From assembly GCF_018362995.1 (NCBI RefSeq), contig NZ_CP074372.1, forward strand, positions 682,001 to 746,000: 64,000 nt of DNA, given 5' to 3'. The notes under the pieces were generated by a model, which had not been told where the DNA came from, made no database searches, and was given only the letters and a program-made list of their open reading frames with translations. Every line of letters starts with the position of its first letter. Within the stretch, counting starts at the first letter, position 1. This document shows, piece by piece, positions 40,785-50,325 of this stretch. A program made the translations under genes and the position numbers. The stretch is from Chryseobacterium indologenes (GTDB lineage Bacteria > Bacteroidota > Bacteroidia > Flavobacteriales > Weeksellaceae).

Positions 40785-41777
40785 TTATTCTCCTCTATGA
40801 CTTGAAAGGTCCATAGAAATTCCTATCTGATTGACATTGGAAGAGTTGTGATATCTTACGTGTGCATAATCTATACGGAATCTGGAAACTTTTACTCCAA
40901 ATCCTGCAGAAAGTCCTGAGAAGTTTCTCTGATCTGCAACCGCCAGTTCATTTCCTCTTTTTACATTATATCCCAACCGGATGTTGAAATTCTTTTCCGG
41001 AAACAATTCAGCGCCCAATGAAAAGTGGTCTGCAATTTTTCTGCCGGCATTCACTTTCTGTCCGTCCAGGTTATATTCTGAAGAAATATCGAACTTCTGA
41101 AGATCATGCGCCGTAATGGTAATCGCAAGAGGGAAGTTCTTGATGATTTTGGTATACCCCAGATCAATTCTGAAAGGAAGATTTTCTCTTGTTCCATTGA
41201 ATGACTTCAGCTGGAAACCAAAATTTCTCATCACCAAAGAAAGTACTTCTTTGTTCTTTTTATTATGATAGGTAACTCCCGCTGTTCCTGAAATTGCGGA
41301 AGAAGTATAGTTGTCAATTTTTGAGGTAACGAAATTAAGTCCTCCACCAATCGTCCAGTCTTCTTCAAACTGGTAGGCATAGCCTGCGCCAATGGCTACA
41401 TCCGAAGCTTTGAACTCTCCGTTTTCAAAACCGCTTTCATCCGTTCTCGGTGTACTTCCATAGCTCATATACCTGGCATTGATGGTAGCCATGTGGCCAT
41501 TATCAAAGTCTTTGGCATAAGCAATAGTTCCGTATTTTGAATCGGCAAGATAAGCTGTTGCGTTTACAGAAAGCTGTTTGTCAGAATCTCTATTTAACAG
41601 GGCAGGGTTTGCAATAGCAAAGGAAACATCATAATCTCTTATCGAAATTGCATCACCACCCAAAGCAGCCTGTCTTGCAGATACAGGTACATTTAAGAAC
41701 GGATAAACATTTGTTCCTGTTTGCGCATAAGAAACAATTCCTGATAGAAATAATGAAAAAATGATAATTTTCTTCAA
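40785..41777 (-). CDS. porQ: Type IX secretion system protein PorQ
   Basis: 330 residues with a signal peptide ending SYAQ. The mature start NVYPFLNVPVSARQAALGGDAISI and the following SFAIANPALLNRDSDKQL match the PorV/PorQ/LptO barrel family, and NPALL plus its location beside cmk point to PorQ. PorQ is part of the outer-membrane attachment complex of the T9SS, which modifies and anchors cargo at the cell surface. A minus-strand -7 box at 41796-41803 lies just upstream; cmk is likely in the same unit. Confidence 0.87.
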   Translation of the reverse strand: MKKIIIFSLFLSGIVSYAQTGTNVYPFLNVPVSARQAALGGDAISIRDYDVSFAIANPALLNRDSDKQLSVNATAYLADSKYGTIAYAKDFDNGHMATINARYMSYGSTPRTDESGFENGEFKASDVAIGAGYAYQFEEDWTIGGGLNFVTSKIDNYTSSAISGTAGVTYHNKKNKEVLSLVMRNFGFQLKSFNGTRENLPFRIDLGYTKIIKNFPLAITITAHDLQKFDISSEYNLDGQKVNAGRKIADHFSLGAELFPEKNFNIRLGYNVKRGNELAVADQRNFSGLSAGFGVKVSRFRIDYAHVRYHNSSNVNQIGISMDLSSHRGE

Positions 41778-41795
41778 CTCAATTTATAATTAATG

Positions 41796-41803
41796 CAAAA
41801 ATA
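41796..41803 (-). promoter_or_regulatory. -7 box of porQ-cmk
   Basis: Minus-strand TATTTTTG matches TAnnTTTG, 19 bp before the porQ ATG. Confidence 0.5.
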
Positions 41804-41881
41804 ATCCTTTTTCGTACTTTTCAAAATATTTCTTACATTATTTCTATTTAATATTTTTCTTTTATCAAAATTTTTAATGAT

Positions 41882-41889
41882 TATATTTG
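41882..41889 (+). promoter_or_regulatory. -7 box of pyrH
   Basis: TATATTTG is a perfect TAnnTTTG match; transcription would start near 41895, leaving a leader of about 49 nt before the ATG at 41944. No TTTG -33 element is seen. Confidence 0.55.
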
Positions 41890-41940
41890 CAAAAGCAAAA
41901 TCGGGGTAGACCCACACTAATAAAAAGTTACTAAAAATAA

Positions 41941-42651
<711 letters not shown>

Positions 42652-42675
42652 TCAATTTATTAGAAAAAATATAAA

Positions 42676-42708
42676 AAACACCTGCCACGATTATCGTGAC
42701 AGGTGTTT
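42676..42708. terminator. Bidirectional terminator between pyrH and lipase
   Basis: AAACACCTG.CACGA pairs with TCGTG.CAGGTGTTT around a 3-nt loop with one mismatch; T-runs on both sides serve the two convergent genes. Confidence 0.85.
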
Positions 42709-42731
42709 TGTTTTTATAGCAATTGTAATAC

Positions 42732-44090
42732 CTATTTATCTGCTTCAATATTTTGCGTTGCATTTTCCTTTTCAACTAGAGTGTAATGGGAGAAAACCCA
42801 TTCAATGATCTGATTTATAATTTTCATGATCATCTCAAACTCGGTGACGGCAGTTACTCCCGGTACCAGTTTCACAACGTCCGGTTTGGGCAATGGCTTT
42901 GGTAGAATAAGACCGGTCACCTGAGGATCAGATCCGGTTGCAGGAATACCATTATACATGCCCACATGCTGTACTGATAACTGAAGCATATAATCCTGTA
43001 AGGTTGCCGGAGGTGTTTTGATGCTGATCGAGGAGCTGCTTGAGTGCTGCAGTTGGCCCGGAAGTGATTGGTTTTGTATCCTTGTATAGCTGGCTCCTGA
43101 TTTTGAAGAATCATCAATAGCCATCTTCTGTAAAGCTTTTAATATGGAGGCCGTCATATTGGTAGTAGCCTGTCCATATATAGTTGCAATTTTTTCCAGT
43201 TCTGATACCTGCCACGCATGAGGGACAACATCCAGATCATTCCAGTGCATGGTATTCCAGCTTTGGTAAGTGCCTGATTGTTGCTGCCATCCTGGTGGCA
43301 ATGGCGGGAATTTGCTGTTGAACAGGCTGGCAAATGCTGCCTCACCCGGAGTTGGCCCGGCGGTAGGATATACAAGTGTTACACCGAATGCATTCAGATC
43401 TTTATTTTCTTTCAGATAAAGAGCAAGGGTAGGTGATAATGCTCCTGCAAGACTGTGTCCGCAAAATATAATAGCTGTACCCGGTTCCGGATTTAAGCCT
43501 GCAAGAAACTGCTGCAGTGTAGTTTTAGGTGAAGCTGCAGAATCCGGGCTCTCAAGTCCGAGAAGGATACTTACACCGGTAGCAGTACCTTTTGAAATAT
43601 AAGGATCGGTGCCATTATAAGCTGACGGAGTGAAATTGGAAGGATTGTAAGTCGTCCAGTTTACCACTTCTGAAACTGAGAAATCTTCTGTTTCCCAATC
43701 GTAAAGGGATGATGGATTAGTTGCTGCAATAGCTACGACATAAGCAGGCAATGTAGGGCCTCCCGGAAATGCAACAGCCTCACATTTAACTACGTATAAT
43801 GCATTATCTGCAACTCCTGTAGGAACTCCCTTTTCATTTTTTTCCTCGATCAGAGCAGGGCCCCAGACAAGATCCCAGCTTCCTAATTCCGATAGAACTG
43901 AAGGGTTAGCTGTGGAAGGTGTTTTCTGATCCATCATTTTAACCGGAGGAACATTGTTAAAATAATAGGATAAATCATATTGAAGCTGTTGTTGCAGCTG
44001 GATACCAAAACCGTTGTAGCCTCCTGCGCGGTTGGCAAGACCTGCCATACCAAATACTTGTTGATAGGCATCTAAAGATGGATTTGTCAT
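42732..44090 (-). CDS. Class 3 (fungal/plant-type) lipase family protein
   Basis: 452 residues without a signal peptide. The nucleophile elbow is IIFCGHSLAGALSPTLALYL with Ser213 in GHSLAG, preceded by LQQFLAGLNPEPGTAII, the typical Lipase_3 pattern; an Asp in DLDVVPHAW and a later His are candidates for the rest of the triad. The N-terminal part includes EAVAFPGGPTLPAYVVAIAATN. It probably hydrolyses acyl esters. It lies alone on the minus strand between pyrH and frr, two genes that are usually adjacent, so it may be an insertion. Confidence 0.8.
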   Translation of the reverse strand: MTNPSLDAYQQVFGMAGLANRAGGYNGFGIQLQQQLQYDLSYYFNNVPPVKMMDQKTPSTANPSVLSELGSWDLVWGPALIEEKNEKGVPTGVADNALYVVKCEAVAFPGGPTLPAYVVAIAATNPSSLYDWETEDFSVSEVVNWTTYNPSNFTPSAYNGTDPYISKGTATGVSILLGLESPDSAASPKTTLQQFLAGLNPEPGTAIIFCGHSLAGALSPTLALYLKENKDLNAFGVTLVYPTAGPTPGEAAFASLFNSKFPPLPPGWQQQSGTYQSWNTMHWNDLDVVPHAWQVSELEKIATIYGQATTNMTASILKALQKMAIDDSSKSGASYTRIQNQSLPGQLQHSSSSSISIKTPPATLQDYMLQLSVQHVGMYNGIPATGSDPQVTGLILPKPLPKPDVVKLVPGVTAVTEFEMIMKIINQIIEWVFSHYTLVEKENATQNIEADK

Positions 44091-44508
44091 AATGTGATTG
44101 GTTTAAATTAGTTTATAAAGTGATGATGAATTCTTTTACATGAAATTCTCTTTTGTGTGATATTATAATCTCTGTTGAGAGCTTTACTAAATGATAAAGT
44201 AAAATAAGCCATAAAAAATGGCTTGTAAATCAGTAGAAATAACCAAAATATCCTATAGGTATTTGTACCGGAAGACTTCATGTAGGATCATTAAAAGCCA
44301 TCTTCTTTTTTCAAAACAGAGCCAAGTACACAAAATCCATCTGTGAAATACCTATTATTCAAAAACAATCATTATTTTTGCAGCACTGAATAGAAAAAAA
44401 TAGTTTAAAACAGTGAAAGAACACTGATGCTTACAGGATTTTCAGGCTTTAACTAGTTGATATTCAGGTTATTAATAGATGTGTAATTTATCAAACTTTA
44501 ATATAATA
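44091..44508. other. Intergenic region between lipase and frr
   Basis: About 418 bp, no ORF. It holds a small AGCCAT/ATGGCT hairpin near 44207-44223 and a -7-like TATTTTTG at 44373-44380. Nothing else recognised. Confidence 0.5.
44373..44380 (+). promoter_or_regulatory. -7 box, probable frr promoter
   Basis: TATTTTTG matches TAnnTTTG; start near 44386 would leave a leader of about 120 nt before the frr ATG at 44509. Confidence 0.45.
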
Positions 44509-45063
44509 ATGGAAGAATTAGATCTTATATTAGAATCTGTAAAACAAGACATGGATGCAGCTGTAAAGCACCTGGATCACGCATTTCAAAGAATTAGAGC
44601 AGGACGTGCTTCTACATCAATGGTTCAGGATGTAATGGTAGAATACTATGGAGCAATGACTCCTATCAACCAGGTTGCGAATGTTTCTGTTCCGGATGCA
44701 ATGACAATCTCTATTCAACCTTGGGACAGAACTGCAATCAATGCGATTGAGAAAGCGATCATCAATTCAAACTTAGGTTTTGCACCTTCTAACAACGGAG
44801 AAAACATTATTCTGAATGTTCCGCCTTTAACAGAGGAAAGAAGAAAAGAACTTGCAAAACAGGCTAAAGTGGAAACTGAGAACACTAAAGTAACGGTAAG
44901 AAACGCCAGACAGGACGGTTTGAAAGAACTTAAAAAGTTAGATGGTGTTTCTGAAGATGTGGTAAAAGGAGTGGAAGAAGAAATCCAGACTTATACCGAC
45001 AAATATGTAAAGCTTTGCGATGAGCATCTTAAGACAAAAGAAGCTGAAATTATGAAAGTATAA
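44509..45063 (+). CDS. frr: Ribosome recycling factor
   Basis: 184 residues from the ATG at 44509 (MEELDLILESVKQDMDAAVKHL); a start 30 bp upstream adds a non-homologous tail. Motifs RIRAGRASTSMVQDVMVEYYGAMTPINQVANVSVPDA, WDRTAINAIEKAI and the RKELAKQAKVETENTKVTVRNARQD helix are those of RRF. With EF-G it splits post-termination ribosomes. A strong terminator follows at 45085. Confidence 0.96.
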   Translation: MEELDLILESVKQDMDAAVKHLDHAFQRIRAGRASTSMVQDVMVEYYGAMTPINQVANVSVPDAMTISIQPWDRTAINAIEKAIINSNLGFAPSNNGENIILNVPPLTEERRKELAKQAKVETENTKVTVRNARQDGLKELKKLDGVSEDVVKGVEEEIQTYTDKYVKLCDEHLKTKEAEIMKV

Positions 45064-45084
45064 TTTTCAGTTGTTGAAAATAAT

Positions 45085-45116
45085 AAAGAGGTTTCCGATG
45101 GGAGCCTCTTTTTTTT
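45085..45116 (+). terminator. frr terminator
   Basis: AAAGAGG...TTCC pairs with GGGA...CCTCTTT, loop GAT, then a run of T. Closely similar to the hairpin at 46391. Confidence 0.85.
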
Positions 45117-45296
45117 CTTCCGGATAAGCTGGTTATATTGCTTTTAAACTATGTATTTGGTTTTTTTGTTTAGAACTTTATCGTAAAGAGGTCACATTCC
45201 ATAATATATTGGTGAGTATTTACGTTAATTCATTATATTTATAGAATTATTCCTGCAGACTTAACTTAAAACAGGAAATTAAACATTTTAAAAGTG

Positions 45297-46355
45297 ATGA
45301 CGAAGATTATTGGTGTAGGCAACTACATACCATCTGAAACGATAACCAATCTGTTTTTTGATAAGCATATTTTTCTTAATGAAAAGGGTATATTATTAAC
45401 AGAAAATAATACATCTATTACAGATAAATTAAAAAAAATTACGGGTATTGAAGAAAGAAGATATGCTCATAGTACTGAGGTTACTTCAGATCTTGGATTT
45501 ATTGCAGCAAAGGCTGCCATTGAAAATGCAGGAATAGATCCTGAGACATTAGACTATATTATTTTTGCCCATAATTTTGGAGATGTTCGTATTGGAACAG
45601 TTCAATCCGATGCGGTTCCAAGCCTTGCGGCAAGGGTAAAGCATTTATTAGGAATCAGAAATAACTTCTGCGTGGCGTATGATGTTCTTTTTGGATGTCC
45701 CGGCTGGATTGAAGGTGTGATACAGGCTAATGCATTTATTAAAGCCGGTATGGCTAAACGATGTCTGGTGATTGGCGGGGAAACTCTTTCCCGTGTAGTG
45801 GATATTCATGACAGAGACAGTATGATCTATGCTGATGGAGCAGGAGCGGCCGTACTGGAAGTAAACAATGATGATGACTCCGGAATAAAGGCTCATTTGT
45901 CAGCTTCTTATACCTTTGAAGAGAAAGATTATCTGTATTTTGGGAAATCTTATAACAATGATAAATGCCAGGATACAAAATATATCAAAATGGATGGACG
46001 TAAAATATATGAATTCGCCCTCATAAATGTTCCGGATGCCATGAAAAAATGTCTGGACAGCAGTGGATATTCCATTAGTCAGTTAAATAAAATTATCATT
46101 CATCAGGCTAATGAAAAAATGGATGAAGCTATTGTTAACAGGTTCTACCAATTGTATAATACACCGGTTCCTGAAAATATAATGCCTATGGTCATTCATA
46201 AACTTGGAAACAGCAGCGTGGCGACCATTCCGTCTTTGCTGACTATGATTTTAAAGGATGAACTTGAACATCATAAAATCCAGAAAGATGATGTGGTATT
46301 ATTTGCTTCTGTGGGTGCAGGAATGAATATCAATGCTTTTGTATATAAGTTTTAA
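45297..46355 (+). CDS. 3-oxoacyl-ACP synthase III (KAS III/FabH) family protein
   Basis: 352 residues from the ATG at 45297. The KAS III triad is complete: Cys134 in VLFGCPGWIEG, His269 in IIIHQANEKM and Asn305 in HKLGNSSVATIPSL. It is longer than housekeeping FabH (about 320), with an extra stretch around residues 20-45, as in accessory FabH-like enzymes that start branched, aryl or polyene chains. It stands alone with no acyl carrier protein next to it, so its product is unclear. Confidence 0.88.
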   Translation: MTKIIGVGNYIPSETITNLFFDKHIFLNEKGILLTENNTSITDKLKKITGIEERRYAHSTEVTSDLGFIAAKAAIENAGIDPETLDYIIFAHNFGDVRIGTVQSDAVPSLAARVKHLLGIRNNFCVAYDVLFGCPGWIEGVIQANAFIKAGMAKRCLVIGGETLSRVVDIHDRDSMIYADGAGAAVLEVNNDDDSGIKAHLSASYTFEEKDYLYFGKSYNNDKCQDTKYIKMDGRKIYEFALINVPDAMKKCLDSSGYSISQLNKIIIHQANEKMDEAIVNRFYQLYNTPVPENIMPMVIHKLGNSSVATIPSLLTMILKDELEHHKIQKDDVVLFASVGAGMNINAFVYKF

Positions 46356-46390
46356 GCTTAAAAATTTAAATTTTCAATACTAAAAATAAA

Positions 46391-46419
46391 AAAGAGGTTT
46401 CCGATTGGAAGCCTCTTTT
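46391..46419. terminator. Bidirectional terminator between KAS III and lipoprotein genes
   Basis: AAAGAGG..TCC pairs with GGA..CCTCTTT (12-nt arms) with loop GATT; T-runs on both strands. It directly follows the frame-corrected end (46424) of the leftward lipoprotein gene. Confidence 0.8.
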
Positions 46420-46423
46420 ACTT

Positions 46424-47063
46424 TTACAGACATTTTATAGGTTCTTTCTGGTCTTTATGTTTTAGCAGCAATTGATATGTTTTATACAATTCATTCGTAT
46501 CACATTGAATTTCTTTGTTTGGAATGTTATCAGGAGCGGTTTTTTCTTTCTGATCAGATTTTATGCTGTATTTTTTTTTCGAGGCATTTCAAGGGTTTGT
46601 CATTCTGAAGATAGATACGGGTTTCTGTAATATCATCTTTCGTAACAGGTTTTTCCGGAGTGCCACCATCAAAATTCCATACGGTTTCCTGTCTGAATAT
46701 AAAAAAAGGCTTTCCATCTTTTATAAAATATTTTTCAGATCCGGAGAAATGGCTGTGTTCTGCATAAAAATGCTCTATCACCTTGATCTCATTTTTGTCG
46801 GAATAAAAAATAACTTCGCCTGAAGGTTCATCATTACAATCATAAGTAAATTTTGACTGACTTAGTTTTTTAGCCTCCAGTTGAGCCTGAAGGGCGGCAT
46901 ATTCTTTTTTAATCTGATCAATAGGATCTTCTGCTGTTTTGGTTTGTACAGAATCTTTTTTGGCAACAGAACTGTCCATTGAAGCAGATTGTTTATGAAC
47001 TGCTTTATCATTTTTACATGAAAAAACAAGAAAGAGACTCGTTGTGAGAAATACAATTTTCAT
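46424..47063 (-). pseudogene. Lipoprotein gene with probable frameshift in an A9 run
   Basis: The frame starting at 47063 opens with a lipoprotein signal (LFLVFSC, Cys16) and runs 169 codons to a TGA at 46554. A run of nine A on the minus strand (about 46569-46577) lies just before the end. With one A fewer, reading continues as KSDQKEKTAPDNIPNKEIQC and ends with IKCL at a TAA at 46424, right before a terminator. That makes about 212 residues and fills an otherwise empty gap. Mutation, phase variation, transcriptional slippage or a sequencing error could explain it. Function unknown; the lipid-anchored product has Asp/Glu-rich segments. Confidence 0.65.
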
Positions 47064-47111
47064 AAGACAAATGGTTTGTTGGTGAATAAAAATACAAAAA
47101 ATGTCACAAAA

Positions 47112-47133
47112 AAGGCTTTCGATTGAAAGCCTT
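47112..47133 (-). terminator. Terminator of 47139 gene
   Basis: AAGGCTTTC pairs perfectly with GAAAGCCTT around GATT; TTTTTT follows on the minus strand, 6 bp past the stop codon. Confidence 0.85.
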
Positions 47134-47138
47134 AGTTT

Positions 47139-47936
47139 TTATTTGCAATTTTCATTGTAATCATAGATTACTTCATTGATAATTGAAAGTTTATCTACTG
47201 TAGCATTGCTGATTTCATCCCGGATAAATTTCCCGAAACCGGACCTTTTTTTTTCTTCATTTTTCAGAGAACCATATTCTCCTTTTGCTATTTTTGCTTT
47301 TACATATGGACAGTCTGCAAGGATGAGTTTTGCTTTTGCAGGCGTCAGTTCTTCCACTTTTCCGCCTTTTTTAGAAAAGATGTAATTGGGATTTTCTCTT
47401 AAACGGTCTGTTTCTGCCTGTGTAATTGCCTGTGTGCTGTTGGGAGAAAGAGCTGTAGGATAACCATAGAGTTTATAAACGGTTACCTTACCCTCTGTCA
47501 CTACTTCTGCGAACTGATCTGTTCTTGAAAGGTTATTGATCGCTTTAAAACCTGCTGACAATCCTGTTAAGCTTTCAGAACTGTTTAAAGCTTCTCTCAT
47601 GTTCGAATATTTAACCGATTTAAAGATTCTTGGAGTATCCCCTTCATACACCATATATTCTTTAATATCGCCTGTGTCGTAGGTTTTGAATTTGATCTTG
47701 TTTTTTACTTTGTCAATATCTGCAATGGCTGCAAATTTTACTTTTAACTGATTTTGCCACGGGCTGGAATATCCTCCGTGCAGATGGACAACGCCTTCTG
47801 TTTTTTTTCCGCTTTTATCAATAATGTAGCCGTATTTTTCACCGTTGTAGGTTCCGTTTTCATCCTGATCCTGAGCCTGAGCATAAGCATTCAGAGATAC
47901 AAGACCGAAAAGGCCAATAAGTAGTAATTTCTTCAT
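47139..47936 (-). CDS. Secreted protein of unknown function
   Basis: 265 residues from the ATG at 47936; the start is set by a signal peptide ending NAYAQ and a minus-strand -7 box at 47958-47965. The mature part includes GYIIDKSGKKTEGVVHLHGG and KVKFAAIADIDKVKNKIKFKTYDTGDIKEYMVYEG, a beta-rich stretch seen in Flavobacteriia exported proteins that I cannot name. No catalytic motif. Monocistronic with its own terminator. Confidence 0.75.
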   Translation of the reverse strand: MKKLLLIGLFGLVSLNAYAQAQDQDENGTYNGEKYGYIIDKSGKKTEGVVHLHGGYSSPWQNQLKVKFAAIADIDKVKNKIKFKTYDTGDIKEYMVYEGDTPRIFKSVKYSNMREALNSSESLTGLSAGFKAINNLSRTDQFAEVVTEGKVTVYKLYGYPTALSPNSTQAITQAETDRLRENPNYIFSKKGGKVEELTPAKAKLILADCPYVKAKIAKGEYGSLKNEEKKRSGFGKFIRDEISNATVDKLSIINEVIYDYNENCK

Positions 47937-47957
47937 GGTATTGTTTTTAAGTTCCAG

Positions 47958-47965
47958 CAAATATA
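47958..47965 (-). promoter_or_regulatory. -7 box of 47139-47936 gene
   Basis: Minus-strand TATATTTG matches TAnnTTTG, 22 bp before the ATG. Confidence 0.5.
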
Positions 47966-47994
47966 ATTTTTTATATCCGAAATAACTCAACAAA

Positions 47995-48021
47995 AAAGCT
48001 CCGAAAAGTAATCGGAGCTTT
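47995..48021. terminator. Terminator of LptF/LptG gene
   Basis: AAAGCTCCG pairs perfectly with CGGAGCTTT; TTTTTT follows on the minus strand, downstream of the 48045 stop. Confidence 0.85.
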
Positions 48022-48044
48022 TTATTTTTATTGTGATATCAGAA

Positions 48045-49502
48045 TTATTGATATCTCTGATGTTCTTTACTTTTGGTAAACCTTTTAGTAATAGGTTTGA
48101 ATAGTGCTTTGTATTTTTCAGCATCAAATAATTGTGAATCTGTAAGGGCTTTATACGTCATCCAAACTCCAAAAGGCAGAAGGATCAGATTAGGAAGCCA
48201 CGCGGCAAGGTAAGGATTCATTTTTCCGCTCCATGACAAGTTTTCTACCCCAACATTCATTACATAAAAGACAATAAAAATTACAATAGCGATGATTACC
48301 GGAAGTCCCATTCCTCCTTTTCTGATGATAGAACCTAAACTGGCTCCAATCAGGAAGAAAATAATACAGGTCACCGAATACGCTACAATTCTCTGTTGAT
48401 AAATAACAACCTTGCTGAAATATTTTACATTGGAACTGTATTCATTCTTTTTAGATTCCAGTGTAGACTTCAGGTTATCCAGTCTGGTGTAAGAATTATA
48501 AAGGATTTCCAGCTTTTTTTCTCCTTTTACCGTATCCAGTTTGATCTGTGTTTTTGGCACTACTTTATGCTTGTTGCCTTTATCCATATAGGTCACAACA
48601 GAATTGGTCTGGTTAAGAACTTCGGAGCCAATATTATCAAAGAACTGTTTATTGTCTTTTTTGTTTTTGTTAATTGTTCCGTCAAGCTGGTTGTAAGTCT
48701 GAAAACGGTAGTCGTCCGTGATCTGCTCTTTTTCGATCGCTTTATTAATGATTTCACTGATGTCAAAGTGAGAAACCAATGTGTCAAATTTAATGGCCTG
48801 ATCGGGTTGTTTCTGTCTTACATTATCTCCTTTTCCGGCAAAGGCATCTTCAAATACATATCCGTTATATAAAACAAGCTTCAGGAAATTCTTATTAGCT
48901 GCAGGAACAAATTTTCCCTTTTCTGCTACAACAGATTGTTGATTTTCGTAAGCATTGGCTTTTTTATGTACAAAAACCCCTTCAATATTTTTTCCGTTTT
49001 CCCCGTATATTTTGTCAAATTTCACCATATAACCGGGAATCTGATCAATAAACTGGCCAGGAGTAAAGTTGATTGCCGGTTTTGTCTGGGCAATATTGAA
49101 AAGCATGTTTTTGGCTTTTTTCTGAAAATCCGGGATAATATTATTGGAGAAGAAAAACAACATAATCGCAAGCGCTGTTGAAATTCCCAGTAGGGGAGTC
49201 ATTACCCTGGTCAAAGGAATTCCTGCCGCTTTCATCGCTGCAAGCTCATACCGTTCCCCAAATTCCCCGAACGACATGATGCTCGCAAGGAGAATGGTAA
49301 GCGGTAACACCATACTGATGACATTTACCCCAAGATAAAAAAGAAGTTTAAGGATCTGCCAGTAGCTTAATCCTTTTCCCATAAACTGTCCTAACTGAAC
49401 CCAGATAATGTTTACAATAAAAATAAAAAACAATACGCTGAATATAAAGAAAAACGGTCCAAAGAAGGTTTTTATGATATATCGGTCTAGTATTTTTAAC
49501 AT
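48045..49502 (-). CDS. LptF/LptG family permease of the LPS export ABC transporter
   Basis: 485 residues with the YjgP/YjgQ plan: LDRYIIKTFFGPFFFIFSVLFFIFIV at the N-terminus, helices near 60-130 including FGERYELAAMKAAGIPLTRVMTPLLG, a large periplasmic beta domain (about 135-370), then three C-terminal helices (about 380-470). LptF/G with LptB pull LPS out of the inner membrane. The two paralogues cannot be told apart here. The LolA-like gene lies upstream on the same strand, separated by a terminator. Confidence 0.9.
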   Translation of the reverse strand: MLKILDRYIIKTFFGPFFFIFSVLFFIFIVNIIWVQLGQFMGKGLSYWQILKLLFYLGVNVISMVLPLTILLASIMSFGEFGERYELAAMKAAGIPLTRVMTPLLGISTALAIMLFFFSNNIIPDFQKKAKNMLFNIAQTKPAINFTPGQFIDQIPGYMVKFDKIYGENGKNIEGVFVHKKANAYENQQSVVAEKGKFVPAANKNFLKLVLYNGYVFEDAFAGKGDNVRQKQPDQAIKFDTLVSHFDISEIINKAIEKEQITDDYRFQTYNQLDGTINKNKKDNKQFFDNIGSEVLNQTNSVVTYMDKGNKHKVVPKTQIKLDTVKGEKKLEILYNSYTRLDNLKSTLESKKNEYSSNVKYFSKVVIYQQRIVAYSVTCIIFFLIGASLGSIIRKGGMGLPVIIAIVIFIVFYVMNVGVENLSWSGKMNPYLAAWLPNLILLPFGVWMTYKALTDSQLFDAEKYKALFKPITKRFTKSKEHQRYQ

Positions 49503-49520
49503 GAGCCAAAATTAATCAAA

Positions 49521-49550
49521 AAGCCACAAAGTTTTACTTGTGGCTTTTTA
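49521..49550 (-). terminator. Terminator of LolA-like gene
   Basis: AAGCCACAA pairs perfectly with TTGTGGCTT; T-runs on both sides. It lies between the LolA-like gene (ends 49614) and the LptF/G start (49502). Confidence 0.8.
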
Positions 49551-49613
49551 TATTTTGTTATTTTTTTAACTTAAAAAGCAAATTTGCTTAGTTGCCAATT
49601 CACTTTCAGCTTT

Positions 49614-50261
49614 TTAAAGTTCTGTAATTACGTAATTTTTAAACTTATTCTTGTCAAAAACAAACATATTAGGGTCCAGTTGCTGATTTTCTTTGTATTC
49701 TTTAATCGCAATTACGGCCACATCTTTGTTGTTTCCGTGTTGTTCCAGTTTTACCATTTGCTTTTTAGCAGAATCTACAAATAAATATACGAACTGTATT
49801 CCGTTTGCTTTTACAGGAGTCAGCTTAATGAAATCAGCATTTACCCCGTTTACCATCTTCTTACCGTTATAGGTTACATTATAATCATTTCTGTAAGTTG
49901 TAAGGTAGTTGATAGGGGAGAACATGGTACCGCTTCCGTTAGGCTTAGCGATTGTTACTTCCATATCATCTGCATTGATATTGTAAATCTTGCTTCCGTC
50001 GAAGATCTGTTCCGTGTCCATGATCTTCAGTTTGTATTTTTCCCCTGCAGCGTAATAAATACCTGGTTCTGTTTTCGTCACCTGCCCGTTAAGGCCGCTT
50101 CCAAAAGAAAATTTGAAGTAAGAATTCTTTTTAGAATTGTAGTTGGCTGTAATATCATCCAATATCTTCTTAGCCTTAGCATCAATCTTCTGAGCATTGG
50201 CCATACCTACTGCACCTACAACAAAACTTCCTAATATAACTTTTGAAATAATATTTTTCAT
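49614..50261 (-). CDS. LolA-like outer-membrane lipoprotein carrier protein
   Basis: 215 residues with a signal peptide ending GMANAQ. The mature part fits the LolA/LolB fold family: AKKILDDITANYNSKKNSYFKFSF, GIYYAAGEKYKLKIMDTEQIFDGSKIYNIN and VYLFVDSAKKQMVKLEQHG, strands of a half barrel that holds lipid chains. It would carry lipoproteins across the periplasm. It follows ftsK by 64 bp on the same strand. Confidence 0.85.
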   Translation of the reverse strand: MKNIISKVILGSFVVGAVGMANAQKIDAKAKKILDDITANYNSKKNSYFKFSFGSGLNGQVTKTEPGIYYAAGEKYKLKIMDTEQIFDGSKIYNINADDMEVTIAKPNGSGTMFSPINYLTTYRNDYNVTYNGKKMVNGVNADFIKLTPVKANGIQFVYLFVDSAKKQMVKLEQHGNNKDVAVIAIKEYKENQQLDPNMFVFDKNKFKNYVITEL

Positions 50262-50325
50262 TTTTTTATTTAATAATCTTTAGACATTGTAAACTCTGAA
50301 AGGTTAAATCATTCAATTTTTCCCT

